From Neoechinorhynchus agilis (taxonomy: Eukaryota > Acanthocephala), in the NCBI GenBank assembly GCA_051530055.1, contig CM121341.1:9796001-9860000 (forward strand): a DNA stretch of 64,000 bases, given 5' to 3'. Each line of letters opens with the position of its first letter. Positions within the stretch are counted from its first letter, which is position 1. The notes under the pieces were generated by a model. The model had not been told where the DNA came from. It did not search any database and was given only the letters and a program-made list of their open reading frames with translations. This document shows positions 33,420 to 43,489 of the stretch, one piece after another. Made by a program: the position numbers and the translations under genes.

Positions 33420-34204
33420 CAAACCTAAACACTGTTCAATATGTAAAATAATTTCTAGAAAAACGCGATATAAACTATTACGATAACGTATAAGCTAAAA
33501 ATTTTGCGGAAATATACAGCTTATGATCTGCTAAGAAAATTTATGCTAATAATATGAAGTGTTTATTATTAATGTAAATCGAAGGTACAATATAAATCTC
33601 AAAAAACGCACCAATTTGACATAAAATAGAGTGACTGTCGGACTTGTTTTTGAACAGAATTAAAAGAAAATTCAGTGTATAATTTTTAAAATGTAGAGTA
33701 AACGGGTAGAGTGTAGTTTTTAGAATAAATGATAGTAAAGTAAAAACACTGAATTGTGGACGTTGAGCGAAATAAGGGAAATTTTCTTAATGTCAAACTT
33801 GTTCAATTTTATTAGCTGTAAAGATAGCAAAATTGGGATATTGTAAAAAGATTAAATACCGATGAATCGTGTCTAAAAAGTCATAAGGTATTAGATTACA
33901 ACGGATTTGAAATCTTTAAAGAATTTTAATGACACATTTTCGAACTTCTGCAGCTTTTAACTTCAGCATTAATTTAGGTCATATTGAATACTTGAATTAG
34001 GTCGATTTTGATGTAAATATCGAAAAAAGAACTTAGAATTCAGGAGCGTTCTTTTATTTTCAATTAACTATCTATTCTAAAAGTTCTGAGATAGATGTTA
34101 AGGTATAAAGATAATTTTTGTCGATTTTAATTCTTTTCTATTTAGCAATGAAAAATAAAACACTAGGTTGGGAAATCAGTCGACTTTTCACCAACTGATT
34201 TTAT
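33420..34204. other. AT-rich intergenic DNA
   Basis: No frame, repeat or RNA gene recognised. Confidence 0.4.
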
Positions 34205-34665
34205 TCCTAGTCCCATTTCTGATCACAAAATTTTGTTGTTGAACAACAAAGGAGTAAAAGTTCCATAGGCATTAACAACATAGCAAAATACTTCTGGTGC
34301 TTGATCTCTAACCACTTCGGACAAATCTGATCATTGAACTCTTTTTAAAATCACATTTCGAGCGCACAGTTTTAAGTTTAATTTGATAAACGTACGGAGT
34401 GAATGAACAATTCCCTTACAGGAACTTATTTCCTTTTGATGTTGAAGCCGAAGCCAATCATGTTCAAAAGCTGATCCCTTAACAAATGAGTAGAAAATCA
34501 TCTTAAGTTCTCATTTTGATGGTAAAATATCTGGGATCGTATCGAAGAAGGATTTTTCGAAATACTGTCGACCCTTCTAGCCACTAAAATGTTTGAAACG
34601 AAGATTTCGTAAAGTTTCCTCGTAATCGATGGCGAGATTGCGGATTGATGATAAAAGGTTCTGTA
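34205..34665 (-). mobile_element. Fragment of the WYLDD LINE family
   Basis: Nucleotide similarity to 61,321-61,530 (TTATTGAACAAC, CAAATCTGATC, GAACT, AAATCACATTTC, AACGTACGG) and then to 61,770-61,960 (GGGATCGT, CGAAATACTG, CGTAAAGTTTC, ATTGATGATAAAAGG). The part between is missing. No open frame remains. Confidence 0.75.
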
Positions 34666-34669
34666 AATA

Positions 34670-35136
34670 ATAATCATAATTTTTCAATTTTTGATATTTA
34701 CTAGACTTTAAATGAACTTTACAAAAACAAAATAACAATGTTAATACAGTCTAAAAAATTAACATCAATTCAGACTACTCCCTAGCAATATTTACAGTCA
34801 ATCGCACAAATTACAATATATTTTAGTAACAGATAAAATTTGACTATTCAAGTGCTCAAATAAAATTTTAAACGGTGTACACTACCGATTGAAAACATAA
34901 GAGCCCCTGACCGATTTTTCGATTCACATTTGTTTAAAATCCTAGTTAGGATAAGCTATAAGGAAACTGAGGTAAACTAATCGAGACACAAATTTAACGG
35001 ACCAGTGTAGATAAATTGGAAAAACCAATTAGGTTAGCATTAAATAGAATAATTCATTGGATTATTTTTTATCATTAATTGCCATATATGGAAAACTATG
35101 ACAAAAATAAAAATGTTAACTCCTTAATGGGCGAAA
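34670..35136. other. AT-rich intergenic DNA
   Basis: No coding or repeat signal recognised. Confidence 0.4.
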
Positions 35137-36311
35137 TAGTCCGCAATCCATCTCGGGTTCAATAATACTCAGGAAAATATTTATTATTTGATTTTTGATT
35201 ATTGCACGAACTAGTAAACCCACTTGACTTTGAATCTTCATTTTAAATCATCTGAAAATAATCATTCCTCGTCTAATATTTATGACCAATCAGATGTTCT
35301 TAATTTACTTTTCAATGGCCTGTTTCCCAATCGATTTCCGTTCGTAATTGCTGACAGGTAATCGTTATCTTGGACCTGGAACTTATGAAACGAGTATCCT
35401 TGCTACCGGCGTCCTGTGAACATAATGAGATAATTACACCTTAGCCCAACCCATTAGAACCAAAAGGAATGAGAAGCAGCTGAGCTAATTAAATGCAATA
35501 TAATAAGCCAATCAGATTCCATTCTACCCTTCCTTTACATTAAAAGGAGCATAAACACTGTGAACGCTCTCCTAGAAATCATCCTTAACCAAAAACAATC
35601 ATTCTGAGTAACTCTCACTGTAAGAAGCGCTTTCTCCTAAAAAACAGATTTCAGACAACAATGAATGATTTAATTCCTCAAACGCGAGTCTGTAAAGTGA
35701 ATTTACATACTGAACATCCAAAGCATCAACAAACAGTTCAAAAAGATTCTGCGTTTCGACCATACAAACAAAATTCTAAACAGTCACAAAATAGTCACAT
35801 TATTGAGATCGGCACAAGAGACGATCAGAACAATTCGTCCAACGACGCCAATGCGATTTTGAAGCACTTTGCTTTCTTTGTGTTTATTTTCCTACTTTTT
35901 ATCGTAACACAAAATGGAATCCATGTTGGAAAAATTGTGAAAATATTCAGTACTTCAAATGAGAGAATCTCATTGGACAAAATTCTTAATTCAACAAATG
36001 AATTAAATTTGAAGGCAGAACTCGAAAATTATATTTGGAAAATTCACAGATTGAGATTTACAGTAGAATTTGCTTCTGCGCTTCTTACAATTTTGATTGT
36101 GATATCTTTGTGCTTCTGCATAAAGCTTTTTAACTTACTGAGGATCGGAATAAGACGAAGATTCAATGCTGACAACATCGAGCAACTAAATTTTATTGTA
36201 ACTAACACTTTACTTATCATTATTCCCACTAATGTTATCGCTCTGTCGTTTATAAGCGTTGTGTTTGATTAGAAACTTCAAAGCCATAAATAAAAACCAG
36301 TATTACTTTTA
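35137..36311 (+). repeat. Direct gene duplication, unit 2
   Basis: Partner of 28,677-29,851. The match starts at TAGTCCGCAATCC in both and ends after CAGTATTACTTTTA. Confidence 0.92.
35661..36272 (+). CDS. Three-helix membrane protein of unknown function (copy 2)
   Basis: 203 residues, aligned without gaps to the gene at 29,201. Residues 43-122 are almost identical between the two, while residues 15-36 and 124-158 differ at many positions, mostly amino-acid-changing. The second block covers the whole second helix (NYIWKIHRLRF, LLTILIVISLCFC). The C-terminus again differs (FISVVFD). This patchwork suggests gene conversion, selection for change, or both. The TATA-like box is altered relative to copy 1. 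Confidence 0.75.
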   Translation: MNDLIPQTRVCKVNLHTEHPKHQQTVQKDSAFRPYKQNSKQSQNSHIIEIGTRDDQNNSSNDANAILKHFAFFVFIFLLFIVTQNGIHVGKIVKIFSTSNERISLDKILNSTNELNLKAELENYIWKIHRLRFTVEFASALLTILIVISLCFCIKLFNLLRIGIRRRFNADNIEQLNFIVTNTLLIIIPTNVIALSFISVVFD

Positions 36312-37184
36312 AGTATGGGGATTGTTTTGAATTTTTTTATGTTGCAAATAGAAAACTTGTAATAGGCTAAATTGCGCAGAATTATTCTTTTATAATGGTC
36401 AAAAGTATTATCTAAGTGGTTTTTATAATCGTACGCATGATAAAGTCATACTTCAATAAAGTATGCAATGCAAAATTTTAGAACTTGAAATTCCGTTAAA
36501 AATGAAGATGTATAAATTCATTGACACGACCGTCGACAAAGCGATTATTGGTATTAGTTGATGACGAAAAAATCAGCATTGTGAATTTTTTGCACGACAA
36601 GCGGTAAAAGAACGCAAACACGAACCCAAGTTCGTAAAATTCTAAGTGGCTGGTAAAGTGTTTATAAAAATCGTGCTTTTTAATGATTGTTTGTCCAATT
36701 ATAATCTTTGAAATATCGAGTATAATCTACTTTTTGTGATTATTTCACGATCACAAAACTATTTGCTAGATAAATGTTTCACAAAAAAATAAATCATAAA
36801 ATTCCGAAAGGACTCTACAAGTAAATTTTCTTTTTCACGGGTGCGGCATTTAAATTTTAGCGTGCAATCTTAATTAACGAAAACTGTTTATTATTTAAGG
36901 TGCACTTTTTAGACATCATTTCGATAGCACGAGATTTTAAGAAGTCAAATCATGTTTCCAGCAATGCTATTAAGTTTTAGATTTGATTTTATAACTAAAT
37001 AAATTGTTTCTGAAATTACTTTTATGGATATAAAAGCAGACATAAATGCCAGACAACATTTTCTATCAGAATCGAAGAAAAGTTATTTTCCAAACAACGA
37101 TATTCATCATCATTGAGCACGTAGAAAAGAGTCATATGTTGTTGTTGCCGAAACCATGACTCCATGATTGCTTCAACCGAGCGC
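36312..37184. other. Intergenic DNA upstream of TRMT112
   Basis: AT-rich, no repeat shared with the rest of the window and no long frame. Confidence 0.4.
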
Positions 37185-37191
37185 TATAAAA
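37185..37191 (+). promoter_or_regulatory. Possible TATA box of TRMT112
   Basis: TATAAAA 52 bases before the ATG, in a short GC-containing context (GAGCGC). Confidence 0.45.
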
Positions 37192-37236
37192 TCATTTGAC
37201 TTTTGTTCCTAGCAGTTTACTTTTTTAAAGAGCAAC

Positions 37237-37629
37237 ATGCGCCTTATCACGCACAATATATTGTCCACGAACTTCCTCAAGAACGTTAAGAAAGGATACC
37301 CTCTTATGATCAAGGCAACTGAAGTTAAGGAGACTGAATCAAAGAAATTTAATCCACAGATAGTAAGGCGAACGATTGAACGATTAGATTGGAAGACGTT
37401 TATCGGAGCAGCACGAGGATTGCAGTTGATAAAAGAAGACAAAGGAGTAAACTGGGACGAGATGCCACAAGAAGAGCAATTGAAAGATGAATCATTTTTA
37501 TCTTCAATTCATCGATTGTTGTTTAACGTAGAAATCGTAAAAGGTGAATTGGTCTGTCCGGAAACTGGAAGAGTATTTCCAATCAAGAACAGCATTCCGA
37601 ATATGCTCATAGAAGATGCTGAAAGATAG
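37237..37629 (+). CDS. TRMT112: TRMT112 homologue, methyltransferase activator subunit
   Basis: 130 residues, about the usual length (125 in human). It starts MRLITHNILSTNFLKNVKKG, corresponding to the MKLLTHN start of the family, followed by YPLMIKATEVKE and FNPQIVRRTIERLDW. The C-terminal part has MHH-like SIHRLLFNVEIVKGELVCPE and GRVFPIKNSIPNML, the signature of this family. TRMT112 is a small zinc-binding or Zn-ribbon-like partner that stabilises methyltransferases acting on tRNA, rRNA and release factors (for example ALKBH8, TRMT11, BUD23, HEMK2) in cytosol and nucleus. No intron. Single gene, no operon context. Confidence 0.95.
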   Translation: MRLITHNILSTNFLKNVKKGYPLMIKATEVKETESKKFNPQIVRRTIERLDWKTFIGAARGLQLIKEDKGVNWDEMPQEEQLKDESFLSSIHRLLFNVEIVKGELVCPETGRVFPIKNSIPNMLIEDAER

Positions 37630-38451
37630 AAGACTTAATTAAATTCAATATTTGTTAAATGGTCGAATGATGATGTGGATTTTCCCGGAAACTTGGCTCT
37701 GCAAATGGGTTTTAGTTATTTTCAAACATGTTTCCGTCATAATTGTAGTCAACATTACTCAGAATCGTGAATTTTGAAGACATTTTAAGAGTGGACCGTC
37801 GTCGTTTTGTCGCAACTCCCCATTGTATTATTTGTTATTGATAAGAAACGAGATATTCTCTGCTTCAACCCCATCTCGATATAAATTGTCATGTCGAAAA
37901 TTCTTACAAGAAACATTGATAAAGGCACAAAATTGCGCCGAAATATCGGAATCAATACATTCTTTTAATTCTCCGCCACATAAAACCATGAACAATTCAA
38001 TCTTCAATCATAATAGAAACAAAACAGATTAATTGGAGAAACAACGATTGGCGATTCTGTTTTTTATCAATGTACGTGCAAAAAACCTTGAAGCTCTTTT
38101 AAAAACTACAGTTGAAATTAATGATCGTGGAACGATGTAGTGAAGAGCAAAAAAACAGCGAGCGATAAAAGTTAACAAAGGAACATTCATTTTAAATATC
38201 TATATTTTTAAAGCGCAAAATGATTTTATAGTTATTTTAACCGCCCTTTTCCACAAATCGCCGTTTTTATCGAGGACTTCAATATTTGGCTTTTAACTTA
38301 AATCTTCACTGGCTGGTATTTCAAATGGTGCGATTGTTGTGGCAAGATATATTTTTCCTTCCGAATATTCATGATTCAATATAATTACGAAAAGATGTCA
38401 ACCCTTTTTATGAAAGATGTAAATACAAATAGAAGTTTAATTATTATTTAG
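37630..38451. other. AT-rich intergenic DNA
   Basis: Only short frames, none recognisable; ends at a foldback element. Confidence 0.4.
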
Positions 38452-38765
38452 GTCTACACCCTTGGTAAATGATTATTTATTTAAGACGTTTCGAACCTCG
38501 TCGGGTTCATCATTAGTTTGTTTGTTAAACAATAATTCCAATCATATTCTCCGGTACCTCACATATCAACACAAATAGAAGTGTGTTATTTAGAAGTCTT
38601 AACTCTATAAAGAATTTTTGTATTAAAGACGTTCTGTGAACAACGTCGGGTTCATCATCAATTTATTAATTATTAAAAGATGCTTAAGACGCACCCGACC
38701 AGATTCGAATCGTTTTTAATAAAAAAAATCTCTACCAAGTGAAGACCTAAATAACACCTCAAATA
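38452..38765. repeat. Foldback (MITE-like) element, second copy
   Basis: Starts GGTCTACACCCTTGGTAAAT and ends in a diverged inverted version (ACCAAGTGAAGACC near 38,735-38,750). The arms hold AAGACGTTTCGAACCTCGTC and GGGTTCATCAT, repeated in a second block at 38,627-38,720 (GACGTTCTGTGAAC, GTCGGGTTCATCATC). It contains hammerhead-like cores on the minus strand. Confidence 0.7.
38489..38516 (-). ncRNA. Hammerhead-like core, one core base changed
   Basis: On the minus strand: CTAATGA (normally CTGATGA), an extra T, GAACC, a CGACGA loop, GGTTC and GAAA, then CGTC. The five-base stem is perfect. The base change in the core would be expected to abolish cleavage. Confidence 0.35.
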
Positions 38766-39097
38766 ATTTGTAGTAGTAAGCCTAAAATGTTTTACCAATA
38801 TCAGGACGGACACAAAGATAACCGATGACTGACGGTATACAAATCTGGATCCCATCTCACTTTTCCGTGGCGAAATTATCCCCTACTCTAAACGACTTCA
38901 GCAAATGGCTCCAATACCTTCACTTGAAATTCTACCATCTTTCGTTATGGACACTCCAAATGAAGACAATATTGAAAAAACACAACTTTCATAATTTGAT
39001 CACAAATCCATTTCGAAACCAGAATCTCTGTGTAACTATGACAACCAACAAAGGAGGGAAAAATAATTGAATATGTGAGAGGGATCAGCGTTCATCA

Positions 39098-39448
39098 ATG
39101 TCGGTCACTCATCCTCTAAGGAGCAGTAAAAGTTGCGTCGACGTGTTTTCGGTCAATGTAGTAGTGAAGCATGGAACGAACATTTTCCAGGTATTCATGC
39201 AGTCATCGGAACCTTTAAGGGTTCATGATTTGAAACGTAAAATATTCGAAGCGGTTGAAGTTCCGATATGCATCCAAAGGATATATTTTGAAGGACAATA
39301 CCTCCACCGTTGGCCCAATGCCAAATTGTCGGACTTTCTGGTCGCTAACAACTGCGTGCTTACTTTGGCAGGAACTACCGATGCTACCCATGATCCGAAT
39401 TGCCGCGAGTGCCTTACTTGTCAAACCTCAAACTATTGGTATCGTTGA
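39098..39448 (+). CDS. Ubiquitin-like domain protein
   Basis: 116 residues. Residues about 20-92 fit a ubiquitin fold in pattern: VNVVVKHGTNIFQVFM, then PLRVHDLKRKIFEAVEVPI, IQRIYFEGQYLHRWPNAKL and LVANNCVLTLAGT. These correspond to the ubiquitin strands, helix, and the QQRLIFAGKQL and DGRTL regions. The C-terminal tail is different and Cys-rich (CRECLTCQTSNYW), with no Gly-Gly end, so it is probably not conjugated. An AATAAAG signal lies 26 bases after the stop. Known proteins with a single N-terminal ubiquitin-like domain are many; I cannot assign which one. Confidence 0.7.
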   Translation: MSVTHPLRSSKSCVDVFSVNVVVKHGTNIFQVFMQSSEPLRVHDLKRKIFEAVEVPICIQRIYFEGQYLHRWPNAKLSDFLVANNCVLTLAGTTDATHDPNCRECLTCQTSNYWYR

Positions 39449-39499
39449 AAGTAGAATTTACTCTTTCATACCGAGAATAAAGTATTGATTTTTTTGAAT

Positions 39500-40160
39500 T
39501 AGAGATTCACTTTAAAAATAAACAGTGAGTAGTTAAGGCAAATTTTCTCGTCCCGCTTAAACGTTTCATATGAAAAAATTAATCGGCGAATCAAGATGAT
39601 TGTCCCGATTAATAATGTCAAGTAGCAAGGTTTTTACGACTTTCTTCTATAAAACATGAAACTAGCATTTCCATTGATCACTTTTTGGCCATTATTGGTC
39701 TCATGTTTTTTGTACATAAAGAAATATTTAATAACTCGGTTAATATCTTTAGAATTCTTCACAGCATTACAATAAAATCCTAAAGTAAGCAATGACATTA
39801 GAATCTAAAATTTTCCATATATCACTGAGAAAAATAAACGATTTACCGTTAAAGTCTTAATTCTTTAATCACAGCAAGGCGGGGGATTAAACAGCGGTAA
39901 ATAACGCGGATAATAAAGGGCTAAATTTGATTTATAAAATAAAAGCTCTCCGCTTGCTTTAGATTGACTATTATGCAGATTGGATGTGCGCAGAAATTGG
40001 TGCTAGGATTTGGAACATTCATTATGTCACAGTTCCAACGATTCGCAGACATTACGCTGATATAAAGGCAGTGCTCAACGTAAAATAATAAGGTGAGCTT
40101 GATCATAAGATATATTACGTCTACCTTTTCTCCTCGTGAACGAGGATTAGTTCATTCACT
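39500..40160. other. AT-rich intergenic DNA
   Basis: No recognised gene or repeat between the ubiquitin-like gene and the minus-strand LINE. Confidence 0.4.
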
Positions 40161-40167
40161 CATATTT

Positions 40168-41430
40168 TTACTTACCTCCATGTCGATGTTTGTTGTGCGA
40201 GTAAAGTCCGAGGTGACTCCGGAATTTACGATCGCAATGGGCGCAAGGAATATCCGGTGAAGGTTTAGGCAATGAGTTCGCGATAATTTTTCTTTTTTCT
40301 TTTCCTCGATGTTTGCTGCCCGTTTTCGCTCGAATGTCTTTACTCCTAAAGTGATCTTCTCTCTCCATTATACACGGTCTTCGGCCGCATCGTACAATGT
40401 TTCGATACTAAGATCGACTAGGTTAGAAAAATTTTTCAGTTGGTCCTTTAAGCGCTTTTTTTGAGCACCTCTTCGACTGCGGCCATTTTCGATTTCACCG
40501 AAGGGAATCTGCTTGGAAACGTTCCAGATCGTTTATAATTTTCCTGTAAAGAGTCCAGTTTTCGCAGCCGTAGAGAAGAGTGGTGAGAACAACTGCTGAA
40601 TGCACATTTAGTTTGGTCGAGATTTTAGGTTCCGTTGTTTGAACACTCGCTTGTTTAGGCGACCGTAAGCAAGATGAGAGGCTCGAATTCTGTTTTGGAT
40701 GTCAGGAGTCAGATCGTTGTTCTCGGTGATGATGCTTCCAAGGTAGCAAAATCTTTGAACTCTTTACACTGTTTGATTACAAATACGAAGTTGTGTGTTA
40801 GGATCGTAACTGGAAGCACTTGCCTGAACCATGTATTTAGTTTTATCAACATTGATTGATAAACCACCAAGATTGTATGAGTAAGTGAAAGCGTTTGCGT
40901 TCGTTTGAAGAGCTTCTAAGGTAGTTGCTGGAGTTCCATTATCGTCAGCGTATTGCAGCTCCGACTCATTTGTGGACGCTGTCTTTGAAATCGATTTTAA
41001 CCATCGAAGATTAAAAAGATCGCCATCACATTTGTATCTGATTTGTATTCCATTAACGTTTCGCATCTTTACATGGAATAGAACGGCCGCCATATACATC
41101 GAGAATAAAGTTGGAGCTAACACACATCCTTGTTTGACTCCTGAGGAAATTGAGAAACTCGGTCAGCAAGATGACCCATACACGACAATACCTCTGATGT
41201 CGTCATGAAATTTTTGGATTACATTGACGAATTTCTCCGGACATCCAAACTTTGACAGCACCGTCCATAATATTTGGCGCGGGACCGAGTCGAAAGCCTT
41301 TCTCAGGTCGAAGAATGTCATCATCATTGATTTTTCGAATAGTTGGCGAGCACACAGAATCATCTCAGAAGTTTTTCGGCCTGGTCGGAATCCGTATTGA
41401 GATTCAGGGAGAATTTGTTCGCGGCGAAAA
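40168..41430 (-). mobile_element. 5'-truncated LINE with C-terminal zinc finger
   Basis: Minus strand: MTFFDLRKAFDSVPRQIL (catalytic Asp) and EKFVNVIQKFHDDIRG (41,180-41,340), MLAPTLFSMYMAAVLFH (41,070-41,123), LQYADDNG (catalytic Asp pair; near 40,950), GGLSINVDKTKYM, and at the end a Lys/Arg-rich region with CAHCDRKFRSHLGLYSH (40,180-40,230), a C2H2 finger typical of this LINE group's C-terminus. There are frame changes and the endonuclease is missing. Confidence 0.85.
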
Positions 41431-41434
41431 CTAA

Positions 41435-42190
41435 AAACTAAAGATTTTCTTTGTCATTACAACAGCCCTCTCCCAATTGTCCATTTTTGAAAATCCGAAA
41501 GTTAATAATGCGGCACGAATATCAAGTAGTATTTCACAAGATAATTCCAGAATAAAGACTCGAAGGTCTAAAACGGATGTCAATTTCTCAGAATATCGAT
41601 TAAATTAATTAGCATTAGTCATGGGGAGTTGAAGATCCTGTGTTTTTTTGATAAATACATAGAAACCTAAGATTTGGTGGTAGTCTTAAATACCATCGAT
41701 GAAATATCAACCTTCTTTTCACTCCCGATTGCCTCAAAACGATAACCAGGCGCAACCGCCGTATACTCTGATACCTGGGACTTTGGCAACGACATTCCAT
41801 CTCTCCTCGAGACGGTCGATTTAAGCAGAAAAGACAAAACAGTACCACGGGATACTGTCTTCTTGGGACTTCACCTTCTCGAGCGCTAAGAACAACTTGT
41901 CCTTTTCATTTTCAAACGACCGCTGAAGTGGCCGATGCATCGATCCGTTGCTCTACATTTTAAAAACCTCTCTCGATTGAGACAATTGGTGCCGTTCCCG
42001 CTAAGGAACTCTTAAAAATTGGCTTTTGGTGAAATTTTTGAACTACACCAACAAATAATTCGACGATTGCTTCAAATTATCGTTTGGGTGTGTGGCTATC
42101 GGGTAACATTTTGAGTGTATTTTGAATCCCTTAATGCCCATGAAAAATGCGGTTATAAGTTTTGTATTAATCCCCATCGAATTCTCAACT
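41435..42190. other. Intergenic DNA with a short repeat
   Basis: TTTTCTTTGTCATTACAACA and following bases at 41,440-41,500 resemble 44,680-44,740 (ACAACAG/GCAACAGCCC, CCAATTGTC). The remainder is unrecognised. Confidence 0.4.
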
Positions 42191-42326
42191 ATAAATGGTT
42201 TGGCTATTTGTCGTGAACTCTTTAAAGAAATCAGATATAACTACGTCACGCCTGTGTAGAATTCTTCCAGATAAGTTCAACTGGCCCGTCTACCGACCGT
42301 CCCGCCACCTAATTTTCCAATTTCCA

Positions 42327-42791
42327 ATGATCCATCATAAACATGCCGAGTCTCGGGATCATCCAAAAGCAGGCGTTAGATTTGCTCCGGACGTTAAATC
42401 GGCTACTCACTCGATAGCAGTGGTGGACATTGGTAATGACAAATATAAGATAGATTTGGGAATTGTGAGCTGTGGTCATCATTTCCGTGTTCAATGTCCG
42501 GTACCTTTTGGAGTACCGAAGAAATGTGAGATTGTGAGACCAAACACCGGCGAACCGTGTGTTTGTGAAATTAGCGACGTTAAGGTCGTCGACGTTGAAG
42601 GAAATGAGTCACAAATCACCTTTTGCCTCAAAACCGATGAAAACTGTTCACTGATCAATCAGAAGATATTGATTCAAGAAGTGACCGGAAAGGAAGAGAA
42701 GGTTGTCAGGGTCTTTGGGAAATGTATGCCAAAAGATGCCGGAACTCCTGCTCTCTTAGATGGAATCGTTCGATGTAACAGAAAGAACTGA
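42327..42791 (+). CDS. C20orf27/ADISSP (UPF0687) homologue
   Basis: 155 residues if the ATG at 42,327 is used (MIHHKHAESRDHPKAGVRF); an in-frame ATG at 42,195 would add 44 residues without likeness to the family. The family pattern is visible: VRFAPDV and HSIAVVDIGNDKYKIDLG at the start, an HFRVQCPVP strand, then KVVDVEGNESQITFCL, and the C-terminal GTPALLDGIVRC, which corresponds to HGTPMLLDGVKC in vertebrates. The vertebrate protein was named adipose-secreted signalling protein, but how it is exported is unclear and no signal peptide is seen here. GGAATAAAAG follows the stop by about 60 bases. Confidence 0.85.
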   Translation: MIHHKHAESRDHPKAGVRFAPDVKSATHSIAVVDIGNDKYKIDLGIVSCGHHFRVQCPVPFGVPKKCEIVRPNTGEPCVCEISDVKVVDVEGNESQITFCLKTDENCSLINQKILIQEVTGKEEKVVRVFGKCMPKDAGTPALLDGIVRCNRKN

Positions 42792-43092
42792 AAATGGAGG
42801 ACAAGAAATGTTCTAGGGATTGAAATCATCTACGATTGTCTGTAGAAGTTTAGGGAATAAAAGATCAATTTAAATCTGTGCTTAAGTTACTTTTTAGACG
42901 CTTTTGGGTGTGCTTTTTTGAGCGAATCGATGAAAATTTGTTACGACAAAATAAGGGAAATCCTGAAGAATTATTACATGAGCTATTAAAAAGAAGAATT
43001 CTATTCATTGTGCTCGAAGTTTTATAAGAAATCGTTAAGTATTTTAATCTTTTTAATGTCATTCTATTTTATTCGATTTACGCATACATCTT

Positions 43093-43299
43093 TTAAGCTG
43101 CAAATAATTTTAAGAATTCTGTGATTATTACATCGTTTTGATTCTGCCTCACGGTCGCTAGGAAATCTAAGGAACAGGGAGCGCCGTTTGAATCTTCGGC
43201 AATTTCCAGAGCCATTAGCCCAAATTGGTGGATTCTATCGCTTATTGTCGTTTCAAAAAAAAATCGGCGTGTCCTCCGCGAGTAAGGCGTCAATAATTC
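43093..43299 (-). CDS. Orphan 3'-terminal exon or relic of an unknown gene
   Basis: A minus-strand frame ends with ISDRIHQFGLMALEIAEDSN and on to EFLKLFAA, then a stop. An AATAAA signal follows 20 bases downstream (43,067-43,072). The composition is protein-like and there is no ATG in the frame. Upstream the frame meets LINE-derived sequence at about 43,310, so the rest of the gene has been separated or lies beyond an intron holding that LINE piece. Family not recognised. Confidence 0.45.
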   Translation of the reverse strand, partial: ELLTPYSRRTRRFFFETTISDRIHQFGLMALEIAEDSNGAPCSLDFLATVRQNQNDVIITEFLKLFAA

Positions 43300-43309
43300 A
43301 ATTTCATAG

Positions 43310-43480
43310 AAGATCTTCTAAAATTTGAACAGTTGATTTTCCCCCGCACGCCAAATGCTATTATAAGATTTTAATCAAACAATTAAAAGCCTCTCAACCC
43401 TACCACCACAATTTAAGCACAACACTCGTAATCCTAATTCTTTTCATCCTCCATCGACCTTGCACCTAACTCTACCTGTT
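43310..43480. repeat. Chimeric fragment of the TKLIDPLTHII LINE
   Basis: GAAGATCTTCTAAAATTTGA and CAGTTGATT match the leader region at 30,015-30,045, and GCACAACACTCGTAATCCTA matches 32,143-32,165. The pieces, 2.1 kb apart in the larger copy, are joined here within 90 bases. Confidence 0.7.
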
Positions 43481-43489
43481 AAGCAAGTT

